DNA of 64,000 bases from DASZIT01 sp963819695. Its GTDB lineage: Bacteria; Actinomycetota; Acidimicrobiia; Acidimicrobiales; RAAP-2. Positions within the stretch are counted from its first letter, which is position 1; the number at the start of each line of letters is the position of its first letter. Position numbers and translations under genes: made by a program. The notes beneath the pieces were generated by a model that was given only the letters and a program-made list of their open reading frames with translations, was not told the origin of the DNA and made no database searches. Below are positions 45,725 through 55,553 of this stretch, in pieces. The stretch lies in assembly GCA_963819695.1 (NCBI GenBank), contig CAWFXD010000001.1, positions 1,488,001 to 1,552,000 of the forward strand. The letters run 5' to 3'.

Positions 45725-46399
45725 ATGACTTACGGGATGGACTCACCGGAGAGCGACTCCACCGCGGTGCAAACGGCTGGATGGGGTGACGAACGCCAGG
45801 TCGATTGGTATGTGGATCGGATGGCCCAGCTTCCGCCCCGCCTCGCCGGAGAAGAGGTCCTCCGAGAGGTGCTGCCAAACGAACCGGGATCGTTGCTCGA
45901 CCTCGGTTGCGGCGACGGGAGGCTGATCGGCCTGGCCCTGGATGCTCGACCTGGACTCGATCGGGTAGTCGGGATCGACCTCTCGGCCCCGATGCTGGCC
46001 CGGGCAACAGAAGGGTTCAGCTCGGATCAGAGGGTGAGGGTGCAGCCCTGGGACCTGGCTGATCCGATCGAGTCGTTGGGTGCCTTCGATGTCATCGTTT
46101 CGGGATTCGCTATCCATCATTTGGAGGATGAGCGGAAGAGGAGCCTCTTTTCCGAGATCGCTCAGCAACTTCATTCCGGCGGCCTCTTTGCCAATCTCGA
46201 AGTCGTGTCTTCTGCGACGCCGGAGCTGCATGCCGAGTTCCTCGGCCTCATCGGGCGACAGGCAGACGATCCGGAGGATCGGTTGGCTGATATCGGTTCG
46301 CAGCTGCGATGGATGCGAGAAGCGGGTTTGACCCAAGTCGATTGCCTGTGGCGGTGGCGAGGATTTGCTCTCATGGTCGGCTGGGCGGCGCCCGGCTGA
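45725..46399 (+). CDS. SAM-dependent class I methyltransferase
   Basis: A 224-residue Rossmann-fold methyltransferase. The SAM-binding motif I is LLDLGCGDGRLIG (about residues 57-69), the acidic motif II end is GIDLSAPMLARA, and DVIVSGFAIHHLEDERK is the post-motif characteristic of small-molecule methyltransferases. The C-terminal lid is helical. No substrate domain can be recognised, so the target is unknown. An ATG at 45737 is an alternative start. It follows the rRNA terminator by 46 bases, so must have its own promoter. Confidence 0.82.
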   Translation: MTYGMDSPESDSTAVQTAGWGDERQVDWYVDRMAQLPPRLAGEEVLREVLPNEPGSLLDLGCGDGRLIGLALDARPGLDRVVGIDLSAPMLARATEGFSSDQRVRVQPWDLADPIESLGAFDVIVSGFAIHHLEDERKRSLFSEIAQQLHSGGLFANLEVVSSATPELHAEFLGLIGRQADDPEDRLADIGSQLRWMREAGLTQVDCLWRWRGFALMVGWAAPG

Positions 46400-46461
46400 A
46401 CCCTATGACACCGGCATGCGGCGATCTCGGCCGTCCGGTTAGATCAGATACTCGCAGTTAG

Positions 46462-46467
46462 TACACT
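46462..46467 (+). promoter_or_regulatory. Leaderless -10 element of the TPR gene
   Basis: TACACT ends eight bases before the ATG at 46476; no Shine-Dalgarno is present. Confidence 0.4.
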
Positions 46468-46475
46468 CGACCCTC

Positions 46476-47939
46476 ATGGCCGCGCGTCCTCCCTCTGGTA
46501 CTCCGCGCCCACGCTCATCAGGTGGAGGCGGTCCCAAGGGTTCGTCGCGGGGAGGAACGAGGGGCTCGTCCGCCTCGGGCCGCGGCTACCAAGGTTCCAA
46601 GGATTCGAGTTCCGGGAGCCGCAGTGGGGCCTCCGGCGGACAAGGCCGCACCGGCCGACCACCGGCATCGGGACGGCCGGAGCGGTCAGGAACCGGAGGC
46701 GCGCCAACCAGCCGCGGCCGCCCTGATTCCGGCTCGACTTCGAGGTCGAGTTCGTCGAATCGCTCTCCGTCGGGCTACCAGGGGGAACGGCCCGGATCCG
46801 GTTCCCGTACCGGGTCACGAACATCGCCCACCGGTGCGGGTTACGGGGGAACCACCGGGCGACCGCCGGCCAAGCCCGGAAACTGGAAAGAACGGGATTC
46901 CGGCTCTTCGAGCCGTGGCCCGAGGACCGACAGCACCAGGGGCGGCAACCGGTCCAGCAGTGGAGCGTCCGGCCGGTCCGGGCACCCCGAGGCCAAATGG
47001 GAGCCGCGGCCGGCGAGGAACCCGGTCGTCCGCAAGGGGTGGGGGAGCGTGGCCCGGCGAGGAGCCAGCACCGTGCGGGAAGGGACAGAACACGGTCCCG
47101 ACAAGGACACCCCCGAAGGGAGACGGCGGTCCAAGAAACGCACCGACGAATTCGTTCCCGAGCTTTGGATCCAGGACGATCGCGGCAAAAAGCGGGCCGA
47201 TGGCCTGCGTCCGCCGGCCCACCGCGCGGTTCCCGTCCAACCCGACCTTTCCCCGGACATCGCCAACGAACTGGCGTCGGCGGCCGGGCCCGACTGGAAC
47301 CATCTCCGGGAGCGGATGACCGAGCGGATGGCCGCCGGCATCGGCGCCTACGAACGGGAGCGTTACCGGGACGCCTCCCGCATCCTGAAGACGGTGGTCG
47401 ACGCCATCCCGAGCTCCCCCTCCGCCCGGGAACTGCTCGCCCTCAGCCAGTACCACCAGGGCTACTGGAAGGCCGCCCTGCCCAACCTGGAGGCGTTCGC
47501 GGCGCTCACCGGTTCGGTCGACCAGCACCCGGTCCGGATGGACTGCCATCGGGCGCTGGGCCGCCCGAAGCGGGTGGAGGCCCTCTTCACCGAACTCCGG
47601 CACGGGTCACCGGAGGCCGAGGTTCTGACCGAGGGACGGCTGGTCCTGGCCGGCACCCGGGCCGATGCCGGCGACCTGGCCGGAGCCGTCGCCCTTCTGG
47701 TCGAGTCCGGGGCGGGCCGGCTGGTCCGGAACCCGGCCGAACGGCACCTGCGCCAGTGGTACGTCCTGGGCGACCTCATGGAGCGTTCCGGCGACATTCC
47801 GAAGGCCCGCGAGCTTTTCCTCCGGATCAGCACGGTCGACCCGGACGCCTATGACGTCGCCCAGCGGCTCGATTCGTTGGGACCCCCGGCCCGGCGGCGC
47901 CCGCCAAACAGGCCGAAAGGGCCACGCCGCGCCAGTTAG
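46476..47939 (+). CDS. TPR protein with a long basic Gly/Ser/Arg-rich disordered head
   Basis: A 487-residue protein in two parts. Residues 1-215 are low-complexity, rich in Gly, Ser, Arg and Pro with repeated RG and SGR steps, no signal peptide, strongly basic. Residues 260-465 are helical tetratricopeptide-like repeats (for example GAYERERYRDASRILKTVV, LALSQYHQGYWKAALPNLEAF and LGDLMERSGDIPKARELFLRI). The head resembles RGG-type RNA-binding tails, so contact with RNA is plausible but unproven. I know no named family. It lies 11 bases upstream of the aldolase gene, on the same strand. The start is eight bases after a -10 hexamer. Confidence 0.75.
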   Translation: MAARPPSGTPRPRSSGGGGPKGSSRGGTRGSSASGRGYQGSKDSSSGSRSGASGGQGRTGRPPASGRPERSGTGGAPTSRGRPDSGSTSRSSSSNRSPSGYQGERPGSGSRTGSRTSPTGAGYGGTTGRPPAKPGNWKERDSGSSSRGPRTDSTRGGNRSSSGASGRSGHPEAKWEPRPARNPVVRKGWGSVARRGASTVREGTEHGPDKDTPEGRRRSKKRTDEFVPELWIQDDRGKKRADGLRPPAHRAVPVQPDLSPDIANELASAAGPDWNHLRERMTERMAAGIGAYERERYRDASRILKTVVDAIPSSPSARELLALSQYHQGYWKAALPNLEAFAALTGSVDQHPVRMDCHRALGRPKRVEALFTELRHGSPEAEVLTEGRLVLAGTRADAGDLAGAVALLVESGAGRLVRNPAERHLRQWYVLGDLMERSGDIPKARELFLRISTVDPDAYDVAQRLDSLGPPARRRPPNRPKGPRRAS

Positions 47940-47942
47940 AGT
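47937..47942 (+). promoter_or_regulatory. Leaderless -10 element of fbaB
   Basis: TAGAGT, overlapping the stop of the TPR gene, ends eight bases before the aldolase ATG at 47951. Confidence 0.4.
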
Positions 47943-47950
47943 CGACGACC

Positions 47951-49001
47951 ATGGACCTCGAAAAACTGCTTGGCGATGAAGCCGACTCACTGCTCAACCA
48001 CCGTGCCACCGCGTTCCCGTCCGAACACCTGAACCTGCCCGGACCCGATCACCTGGACAGCATCTTCATCGATTCCGATCGGTCGTCGAGGGTGCTTCGC
48101 AACCTGGGCATCCTGTTCAACACCGGGCGCCTGGCGGGTACCGGCTACCTGTCGATCCTTCCGGTCGACCAGGGCATCGAACACTCGGCCGCCGCCAGCT
48201 TCTCCAAGAACCCGGCGTACTTCGACCCGGCCAAGCTGTGCGACCTGGCCATCGCCGCCGACTGCAGCGCCATCGCCACCACGCTGGGAGGACTGGGCAT
48301 CGTGTCGCGGCGCTACGTCCACAAGATCCCCTTCGTGGTCAAGCTCAACCACAACGATTTCCTCAACTACCCGAACACCTATGACCAGGTGATGTTCGGC
48401 TCGGTCCAACAAGCTGCCGACCTCGGGGCGATCGGCGTCGGTGCGACCATCTACTTCGGCTCCGAAGGGGCTGACCGCCAGATCGGGGAAGTGTCGAAGG
48501 CGTTCGCCGAAGCCCATCGCCTCGGTTTGCTGACCATGTTGTGGTGCTATCTGCGCAATCCAGCCTTCAAGCAGGGGGATGTCGACTATCACCTGTCCGC
48601 CGATCTCACCGGCCAGGCCAACCACCTCGGCGTGACCATCGAGGCCGACATCATCAAGCAGAAGCAACCGGAGAACAACGGCGGATACAACGCCCTCGAA
48701 ATTCGGGAAGACCGACCCGCTGGTCTACAGCCAGTTGACCACCGACCACCCCATCGATCTGACCCGCTGGCAGGTGGTGAACTGCTATGCCGGCCGGATC
48801 CCGTTGATCAACTCGGGCGGCGCATCCACCGGGGCTGACGATTTGGCGCAAGCGGTCCGCACCGCGGTGATCAACAAGCGGGCCGGGGGAACCGGCCTGA
48901 TCGTCGGCCGCAAGTCCTTCCAGAGGCCCACCGATGAGGGCGTCGAGCTCATCCATGCGATTCAGGACGTCTACCTCAATGCCGAGGTGACGATCGCCTG
49001 A
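47951..49001 (+). pseudogene. fbaB: Class I fructose-bisphosphate aldolase, single frameshift
   Basis: The class I (Schiff-base, DhnA-like) aldolase splits fructose 1,6-bisphosphate. The first 250 residues are in frame from 47951: SILPVDQGIEHS, FVVKLNHNDFL with the Schiff-base region, GATIYFGSE and KQKQPENNGGYNALE. At AAA 48699-48701 the frame shifts; the remainder (GKTDPLVYSQL, RWQVVNCYAGR, LINSGGAS, AVINKRAGGTGLIVGRKSF) continues in another frame to the stop at 48999-49001. Removing one A gives a complete protein of about 349 residues closely following E. coli FbaB. I judge it an intact gene with a sequence error. Confidence 0.85.
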
Positions 49002-49066
49002 CCGGCCATCGCCTGGCCGGCCATCGCCTGGCCGGCCATCGCCGACCCCCTGACCCCCTGACCCCC
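48993..49066. repeat. Two adjacent short tandem repeats after fbaB
   Basis: A 15-base unit close to ATCGCCTGGCCGGCC occurs three times at 48993-49037 plus a partial copy, followed by an eight-base GACCCCCT unit about three times at 49044-49066. The fbaB stop codon lies in the first unit. The GGCC arms could form hairpins. Confidence 0.75.
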
Positions 49067-49132
49067 GGACCCGGCCGACCGGAGCCACCGCGGGTGTCCG
49101 CCCGCCTACCTCGCGTGGTTTGGTCAGGCCGA

Positions 49133-49138
49133 TAGACT
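49133..49138 (+). promoter_or_regulatory. Possible -10 element for korA
   Basis: TAGACT, 134 bases before the korA GTG, with no clear -35. It would give a leader of about 130 bases. Weak support. Confidence 0.3.
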
Positions 49139-49272
49139 GGGTGCGAGAGCGCCGAATTGGGCGCATTAGCCCGGTCAACGAGGATCGGCGCACACGAAGC
49201 ATGGCGCCGAGTATTCGACCGGCGACCGAGCGCAGAGAAGTAGCACGAGAGAGCAGTACGAAGAGGAGCGCG

Positions 49273-51213
49273 GTGTCCGACACGACGACCAACGACCATC
49301 CGTCCGAAGTTCTCGATCGGGTGATCCTCCGATTCGCCGGAGACTCGGGCGATGGCATGCAGCTCGTCGGCGACCAATTCACCACGGTCTCCGCCCTGTT
49401 CGGGAACGACCTGGCGACGTTCCCGGACTTCCCGGCGGAGATCCGGGCCCCGGCCGGCACCCTGGCCGGCGTGTCGGCATTTCAGGTGCAGATCTCCGAC
49501 CACGACATCCTGACCCCCGGCGACGCGCCGAACGTGCTGGTGGCCATGAACCCGGCGGCGCTGAAGGCCAACGTGGACACACTCCCTTCCGGCGCCACCG
49601 TCATCGTCAATGTCGACGCCTTCGAAGACCGCAACCTGGCCAAGGCCGGCTACGACGCCAACCCGCTGACCGACGGGAGCCTGGCCGCCTACACCGTCTA
49701 CGAGATCCCGATGACGTCGATCACCACCGAGGTTTCCAAGGACGCCGGGGTGAAGCCCCGGGACGCCGAGCGCTCCAAGAACTTCTTCGCCCTCGGGCTG
49801 ATCTGCTGGCTCTATACCCGTCCCGTCGACGGGGTGGCCAAGTGGACCGAGGAGAAGTACGCCGGCAAGCCACTGGTCATGGAAGCCAACCTCCGGGCCT
49901 TGAAGGCCGGCTACCACTTCGGCGAGACCGCCGAGCTGTTCGCGTCCTCCTTCGAGGTGCGTCCTGCCACCCTCGATCCCGGTGAGTACGTCAACATCAC
50001 CGGAAACATGGCCACTGCCTGGGGCCTGATCACTGCCTCCACCCAGAGCGGGCTGCCATTGTTCCTCGGGACCTACCCGATCACCCCGGCCTCGGACATC
50101 CTCCACGAGCTGTCCAAGCACAAGGAGTTCGGGGTGCGGACGTTCCAGGCCGAGGACGAGATCTCCGGTATCGGGGCCGCACTCGGCGCCGCGTTCGGCG
50201 GAGCGCTGGGGGTCACCACCACCTCTGGCCCGGGTGTGGACCTCAAGTCGGAGATGATGGGACTGGGTATCAGCCTCGAGGTTCCGCTGCTGATCATCGA
50301 CATCCAGCGCGGGGGCCCGTCCACCGGGCTTCCGACCAAGACCGAGCAGGCCGATCTGCTCCACGCCATGTACGGACGGCACGGCGAGTCCCCGCTGCCC
50401 ATCGTGGCGGCCAAGACCCCATCCCACTGCTTCGAGGCCACCATCGAGGCGGTCCGCCTCGCCGTCAAGTACCGCACCCCGGTGATCCTGCTGTCGGACG
50501 GGTACCTGGCCAACGGCACCGAGCCATGGCGCCTGCCCGACGTTGCCGACCTGCCGGCGATCGACCCGGACTTCGCCGACGGGTCCCAACCACACCGATG
50601 ACGGACGGCAACCAGGTGTTCTGGCCGTACGTCCGGGACGAGACGACGCTGGCCCGACCCTGGGCGCCTCCCGGGTCTGGCCGGACTGGAGCACCGGATC
50701 GGCGGGCTCGAGAAGGAGGACGGGTCGGGGAACGTCAGCTACGACGGCGAGAACCACGAGCAGATGACCCGGCTCCGGGCGGCGAAGATCGCCGGCATCG
50801 CCTACGACATTCCCCCCACCGACCTGGACGACGAGGACGGCGACGCCCGCACCCTGGTTGTCGGTTGGGGATCCACCTACGGTGCGATTGCCGCCGGGGT
50901 CCGGCGGGTGAGGGCCCGCGGATTCAAGGTGGCCCACGCCCATCTGGTCCATCTGAACCCGTTCCCGGTGGACCTCGGGGAGGTGCTCCACCGCTACGAC
51001 AAGGTGCTGGTGCCGGAGGTCAACCTCGGCCAGCTCAGTCGCCTCCTCCGGGCCGAGTATCTGGTGGACACCGTCTCGTTCACCCAGTTGAAGGGGATTC
51101 CCTTCCGGGCGGCATCGATGGAGGCGGCGATCATGGAGTTGATCAAGGCTGAGGATGGGGACGTCGGCTCGGTCGGCGGAACCCCGGTAGGTGGAAAGGT
51201 GTCTGACCTATGA
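49273..51213 (+). pseudogene. korA: 2-oxoacid:ferredoxin oxidoreductase, alpha/gamma fusion subunit, two frameshifts
   Basis: KorA with KorB oxidises 2-oxoglutarate (or a related acid) to the acyl-CoA, reducing ferredoxin. The N-terminal gamma domain (RFAGDSGDGMQLVGDQF) is fused to the alpha domain (GTYPITPASDILHELSKH, TSGPGVDLKSEMMGLG, QRGGPSTGLPTKTEQADL). After ADG the frame breaks at GGG 50581-50583, continues as VFWPYVRDETTLARPW in another frame, then returns at GGG 50673-50675 to the first frame, LEHRIGGLEKEDGSG and the NLGQLSRLLRAEYLV tail. One missing and one extra G explain everything. GAGGAG precedes the GTG at 49273. It overlaps korB by four bases. Confidence 0.85.
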
Positions 51214-52271
51214 CCGACCTGGCCCAGGCCAACGGATCCCACACCAACGGGGCATCGGTGCCGGTTCCCGTCACCACCCGGAAGGACTGGTCCTCCGACC
51301 AGGAGGTCAGGTGGTGTCCCGGATGCGGTGACTATTCCATCCTGTCCGCCATGCAGATGCTCATGCCCGACCTCGGGGTCCGACGGGAGAGCACGGTGTT
51401 CCTCTCCGGCATCGGTTGCGCGGCGCGGTTCCCGTACTACATGAACACCTACGGGTTGCATTCCATCCATGGCCGGGCTCCGGCCATCGCCACCGGTCTG
51501 GCCACCACCCGACCCGATCTCGATGTGTGGGTGATCACCGGCGACGGCGACTCGCTGTCGATCGGGGGCAACCATCTCATCCACGCGCTGCGCCGGAATG
51601 TGAACATCACCATCCTGCTGTTCAACAACCAGATCTACGGGCTGACCAAGGGGCAGTACTCGCCGACCTCGGAGATGGCCAAGGTCACCAAGTCGACGCC
51701 GTTCGGCTCCCTCGAGCAGCCGTTCAACCCGCTCAGCCTGGCGCTGGGGGCGGAGGCGAGTTTCGTCGCCCGCACCCATGACATGGACCGGAAGCACATG
51801 ATCGAGACGTTCCGCCGGGCCCACGCCCACAAGGGTGCGTCGTTCGTCGAGATCTACCAGAACTGCAACGTCTTCAACGACGGGGCCTTCGAGCAGGTCA
51901 CCGGCAAGGACAACCGCGCCGAGATGCTCATTCCGCTGGTGCACGGCGAGCCGATCCGCTTCGGGGCCGATGGCGCCCACGGGGTGGTGCGAGGCCCGGA
52001 TGGGGCGGTCGACGTGGTGGCGGTGGCGGATGTCGGTGAATCGGCGTTGCTGGTGCACGACGAGCACCGGGAGAACCCGGGGCTGGCGTTCCAGCTCAGC
52101 CGGCTGTCCCGGGGCCCGTATGAGCCGACGCCCATCGGGGTCTTCCGGGACGTCGACCGGCCGGAGTACGGCGCCGAGATGTCCCGCCAGATCGAGCAGG
52201 TGATGGAGCGGAAGGGCAAGGGCGATGTCGCCGCCCTGTTGCGCTCCGGCTCGTCCTGGACGGTGGAGTAG
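51210..52271 (+). CDS. korB: 2-oxoacid:ferredoxin oxidoreductase beta subunit
   Basis: The 353-residue TPP-binding partner of KorA. The cysteine-bearing RWCPGCGDYSILSAMQ, FLSGIGCAARFPYY and the TPP/Mg motif GDGDSLSIGGNHLIHALRRNVN are present, with NNQIYGLTKGQYSPTS and IYQNCNVFNDGAF after it. An Ala/Thr-rich leader of about 25 residues precedes the core. The ATG overlaps the korA stop (ATGA). This pair replaces or supplements 2-oxoglutarate dehydrogenase in several actinobacteria. Confidence 0.95.
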   Translation: MTDLAQANGSHTNGASVPVPVTTRKDWSSDQEVRWCPGCGDYSILSAMQMLMPDLGVRRESTVFLSGIGCAARFPYYMNTYGLHSIHGRAPAIATGLATTRPDLDVWVITGDGDSLSIGGNHLIHALRRNVNITILLFNNQIYGLTKGQYSPTSEMAKVTKSTPFGSLEQPFNPLSLALGAEASFVARTHDMDRKHMIETFRRAHAHKGASFVEIYQNCNVFNDGAFEQVTGKDNRAEMLIPLVHGEPIRFGADGAHGVVRGPDGAVDVVAVADVGESALLVHDEHRENPGLAFQLSRLSRGPYEPTPIGVFRDVDRPEYGAEMSRQIEQVMERKGKGDVAALLRSGSSWTVE

Positions 52272-52305
52272 GCCGGTAGCCACCGCACGCTCAGCAGGTG
52301 GAGAG

Positions 52306-53053
52306 GTGAATCGGGTCAAGGTCGGGTTCTTCTCGCTGTCGCGAAGTTCACCGGATGGCGACGACCGGTCGTACCTGGCCTGGCATCAGCTGGACCACAT
52401 GCCGGAGCAGTACCAGCTACCCGGACTGGTTCTCGGTCAAAGGTGGGTGTCGACCCCGGCCTGCCGTGCCGAACGGGCGGCGGAGAACGGCCAATGGTCG
52501 GAGGTCGAACATGTCGTCTGCTACCTGATGAGTGAGCCGGTCGACCAGGACCATCGACGACTTCTACGCACTGGGGCAGAGCCTGGCCACCGCCGGTCGG
52601 TTCCCGCGTTCGCTGCCGTCGTCCTACCGCGGGGGGCTGGGTTTGGTCGAGACCCGGGCGGCGGCCCGGGCGCTCATCTCGCCCGAGGTGGTGCCCTTCC
52701 GGCCCCACCGGGGCATCTACCTGATCGTCGAGACGCACCCCGATGGGCGGGCCGAGGACGTCCCGGGCAGGGCCCCGGGCTTCGACGCCCTCGGCGAGCT
52801 GACGACGGTGCCCGGAGTGGCCGGCGCGTGGAGGTTTGCGAGTTCGGCCACCACCCGCCACCCGCGGTTCAGCGAGGGGGATGTGGAGATGACCGTCTGT
52901 TATCTCGACGACGACCCGGCCACCGTGGCGGGCCGACTGGGACCGGTGTTGTCCAAGGCGTCGGCGGAAACGACGACGCGGCTCGAGCTCGCGGCCCCGT
53001 TCGAGTCGATGATGACCTGGGATCTCGATCAGGTTGACGGTTCGGGGCCCTGA
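52306..53053 (+). pseudogene. Tandem dimeric-barrel (EthD-like) protein of unknown function, single frameshift
   Basis: A protein of about 248 residues when rejoined. The first frame, from GTG 52306, gives VKVGFFSLSRSSP, LAWHQLDHMPEQYQLPGLVLGQRW and VEHVVCYLMSEPVD. At GG 52548-52549 one extra base moves the reading to a second frame, TIDDFYALGQSL to FRPHRGIYLIVETH and MTVCYLDDDP. The W-H-x-x-D-H-x-P motif followed by a beta-alpha repeat suggests the ferredoxin-like dimeric alpha-beta barrel family (EthD-type) twice over. No catalytic function is evident. It follows korB by 34 bases and converges on the LLM gene. Confidence 0.6.
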
Positions 53054-53081
53054 CCGGCTTCGGTCACCGACTCGGGCCCCG
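53043..53081. terminator. Inverted repeat between convergent genes, possible bidirectional terminator
   Basis: CGGGGCCC (53043-53050) pairs with GGGCCCCG (53074-53081), enclosing a second hairpin TGACCG (53051-53056) with CGGTCA (53061-53066). It spans the stop of the EthD-like gene just before the end of the convergent LLM gene. Neither side has a long T tract. Confidence 0.45.
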
Positions 53082-53091
53082 TCCCCGCCAT

Positions 53092-54138
53092 TCAGCTCGC
53101 GAGCTTCTTGACCTTCTCGATCAGATCGACGGCCCGCTGGTCACCGACCGGCACCGGGGCCACCTGGAGATGGGTGACTCCGGCTTCGGCGTAGGCGGCG
53201 ATGCGGTCGGCCACGTGGCCCTCGGACCCACACAGAGACGTCAGTTCCAGGAGTTCAGCGGGGACCGCCGCGGCGGCGGCAGCCTTGTCCCCGGCCAGGT
53301 AGAGATCCTGGATCTTCTCGGCGGCGTCCCCGTACCCGGAGCGCCGGGCGACATCGTTGTAGAAGTTCCTGCCCTTGGCGCCCATGCCCCCGATGTAGAG
53401 CGCGAGCATATGCCGGGAGAGCTCTTGGATTCCCTTCACCTCCGGACCGTCGCCGATGGCCAGGAGGCCACCGGCGGTGATCTGCAGCGGCCCGAGAGCC
53501 GGGTCGCGAAGCTTGCCTCCGGCTTCCAGCGCCGAACCCCAGACGTCCTTGACCTTCTCGGGCACGAAGATCATCGGGATCCAGCCGGAGGCCAGCTCGG
53601 CCGTCAGCGCCACGTTCTTCTCACCCAGCGACGCCACCCAGATCGGGATGTCCGCCCGGGGCCGGCCGATGATCTTCAGCGCCTTGCCCAACCCGGTCCC
53701 CTGATCGGGGGGCAGCGGCAGGTTGAAGATGTCGCCCTCATAGGCGAGGGGAGCTTCCCTCGCCCATACCTTTCGGCAGATCTCGATGATCTCCCGGGTT
53801 CGGCCCAGAGGGGCGGAGTAGGGAACCCCGTGGAATCCTTCGATGACCTGAGGCCCGGATGCCCCCAACCCGAGCTCGAAACGGCCGCCGGACAGCGCGT
53901 CGATCCCGGCCGCGGTCATGGCGATCAAGGTCGGCGTCCGGGTGTAGATCGGGAGGATGGCGGAGCCGATGCTCACCTGATCGGTGAGGGCGGCCAGGTA
54001 TCCCATCAGGCTCGGGCTGTCGAACCCGTAGGCCTCCGCCACCCACACCAGATCGAGCCCGGCCTTTTCCATTTCGGCCACTTTGGCCGCCGACTCTCGG
54101 AACCCGCCCGAATAGTCGAGCATGGTGGCGATCTTCAT
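53092..54138 (-). CDS. LLM-class F420- or flavin-dependent oxidoreductase
   Basis: A 348-residue luciferase-like monooxygenase-fold protein. The order of features is VWVAEAYGFDSPSLMGYLAALT, IGSAILPIYTRTPTLIAMTAAGIDALSGGRFELGLGASGPQVIEGFHG and TREIIEICRKVW, the signature of the F420-dependent MSMEG-type subfamily. Actinobacteria have many such genes acting on varied substrates; the substrate here is unknown. GGAGAA lies before the ATG at 54138. It is the last gene of a minus-strand set with a small barrel protein and a crotonase. Confidence 0.87.
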   Translation of the reverse strand: MKIATMLDYSGGFRESAAKVAEMEKAGLDLVWVAEAYGFDSPSLMGYLAALTDQVSIGSAILPIYTRTPTLIAMTAAGIDALSGGRFELGLGASGPQVIEGFHGVPYSAPLGRTREIIEICRKVWAREAPLAYEGDIFNLPLPPDQGTGLGKALKIIGRPRADIPIWVASLGEKNVALTAELASGWIPMIFVPEKVKDVWGSALEAGGKLRDPALGPLQITAGGLLAIGDGPEVKGIQELSRHMLALYIGGMGAKGRNFYNDVARRSGYGDAAEKIQDLYLAGDKAAAAAAVPAELLELTSLCGSEGHVADRIAAYAEAGVTHLQVAPVPVGDQRAVDLIEKVKKLAS

Positions 54139-54264
54139 TGGTTCTCCCTGAGCGTCTCGTCCGTCCGTCCGGTCACCGCTCCCGGTGAGCCGCTGGCCAG
54201 ACTAGCGACATCCCGCCGGGCGGCTCCATTTGCTCCGGGCGGACGAGGCGCCGGGCTTGGCCGC

Positions 54265-54540
54265 TCAGCCCTTGATGATGTTGTGCACGTTGGCCACCAT
54301 CGGCGGACTCAGCACGACACCGGCTTCCTCCAGGATCGGCATCAGGGTTTTCCCGAATGCGTCGAAGTCTGCCTGTGAGTCCCAGATATCGAACACCTGG
54401 ATGGCGCCGTCCGTCTCGAGGGCAACGTGGAGGGTGCGTCCCTTCGGCGCCCCGGCGCCAGCCGCCTCCAACTTCTTGATGGTCTCGCCGTAGAGCTCCG
54501 GCGTGAATCCTTCGTGGGCGATGTACATCCCAACTGCCAT
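54265..54540 (-). CDS. Small dimeric alpha-beta barrel protein
   Basis: A 91-residue protein with the beta-alpha-beta pattern of ABM/Dabb-type small barrels: YIAHEGFTPELYGETIKKLEAAG, LHVALETDGAIQVFDIWDSQADFDAFGKTLMPIL. Such proteins bind small ligands or act as tiny monooxygenases. No catalytic residues are clear. A GAGGAA Shine-Dalgarno precedes the ATG at 54540. Confidence 0.65.
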   Translation of the reverse strand: MAVGMYIAHEGFTPELYGETIKKLEAAGAGAPKGRTLHVALETDGAIQVFDIWDSQADFDAFGKTLMPILEEAGVVLSPPMVANVHNIIKG

Positions 54541-54664
54541 GATTCCTCGTTTCTCGGTGATGAGTGCTGCTGGCGGATGCTGGAGTCAATCCCCGTCAGG
54601 GTTGACTCCCCGGACCATATCGCCCGGGACGACCGGGATGTCGGCTGACATTCTGTCGGCCGAC

Positions 54665-55531
54665 TCAGTCGTAGGTCGGCGGCTCGAAACCGGGAAACAG
54701 GTTGGGCAGGCCCGCGCTTACCCGACCGGAGAAGGCGGCCGGCCGCTTCTCGAGGAACGACAGCACCCCCTCATGGGCATCGTCGGACGTACCCCGGTAG
54801 GACATGGCCAGGGAGTCGGCTCGGTGGGCAGCCATCGGGTGGGACTCACCCAGCATGTGCCACAGCAGTTGGCGGCTCATCGCCACCGACACCGGCGAGG
54901 TGTTCTCGGCGATCTCCGCGGCCAGCGCGTAGGCGGCGTCGAGGAGGGCGTCCGGGGCGTGGAGGCTGCGTACCAACCCGCCGCGGTGGGCCTCCTCGGC
55001 ATCGAACACCCGGCCGGTCGCCACCCACTCCATGGCCTGGCTGATCCCCACCAGTCGGGGCAGAAACCAGCTCGAGGCCGCCTCCGGGACCAGGCCCCGG
55101 CGGTTGAAGACGAAGCCGATCCTGGCGTCCACCGACGCCAGCCGGATGTCCATCGGCAGGGTCATGGTGATGCCGACCCCGACCGCCGGTCCGTTGATGG
55201 CGGCGATGACCGGCTTCAGCGAGTCGAAGATCCGGAGGACGACGGTGCCGCCTCCGTCGCGGGGTATGGAGCCGTCGTCCCTCGCCTCCACGTAGTCGAA
55301 GGTGCTCTCCCCGCTCTGCAGGTCGGCGCCGGCACAGAACCCCCGCCCGGATCCGGTGACCACCACCGCCCGGACCGCGTCATCGGCGTCGGTCCGGTCG
55401 AAGGCGTCGATGAGCTCGTGTCGCATGGTGTTGGTGAAGGCGTTCAGCCGGTCGGGCCGATCGAGCGTGATGGTGGCGACGGCGCCGTCCACCTCCAAGC
55501 GGATGGACGTGTAGTCGGTGTCGGAACTCAA
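54665..55531 (-). CDS. Enoyl-CoA hydratase/isomerase family protein
   Basis: A 288-residue crotonase-fold protein. The acyl-CoA oxyanion-hole segments GRGFCAGADL and NGPAVGVGITMTLPMDIRLASVDARIGFVFNRRGLVPEAASSWFLPRLVG are conserved, including the Glu in VPEAAS that serves as a catalytic acid in the hydratases. It probably acts in beta-oxidation or a related acyl-CoA path; the exact reaction is not fixed. The start is TTG at 55531 with GGAGGT upstream. It lies 22 bases after the lipoprotein gene. Confidence 0.87.
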   Translation of the reverse strand: MSSDTDYTSIRLEVDGAVATITLDRPDRLNAFTNTMRHELIDAFDRTDADDAVRAVVVTGSGRGFCAGADLQSGESTFDYVEARDDGSIPRDGGGTVVLRIFDSLKPVIAAINGPAVGVGITMTLPMDIRLASVDARIGFVFNRRGLVPEAASSWFLPRLVGISQAMEWVATGRVFDAEEAHRGGLVRSLHAPDALLDAAYALAAEIAENTSPVSVAMSRQLLWHMLGESHPMAAHRADSLAMSYRGTSDDAHEGVLSFLEKRPAAFSGRVSAGLPNLFPGFEPPTYD

Positions 55532-55553
55532 TGGACCTCCAGGTTCGGATCGT

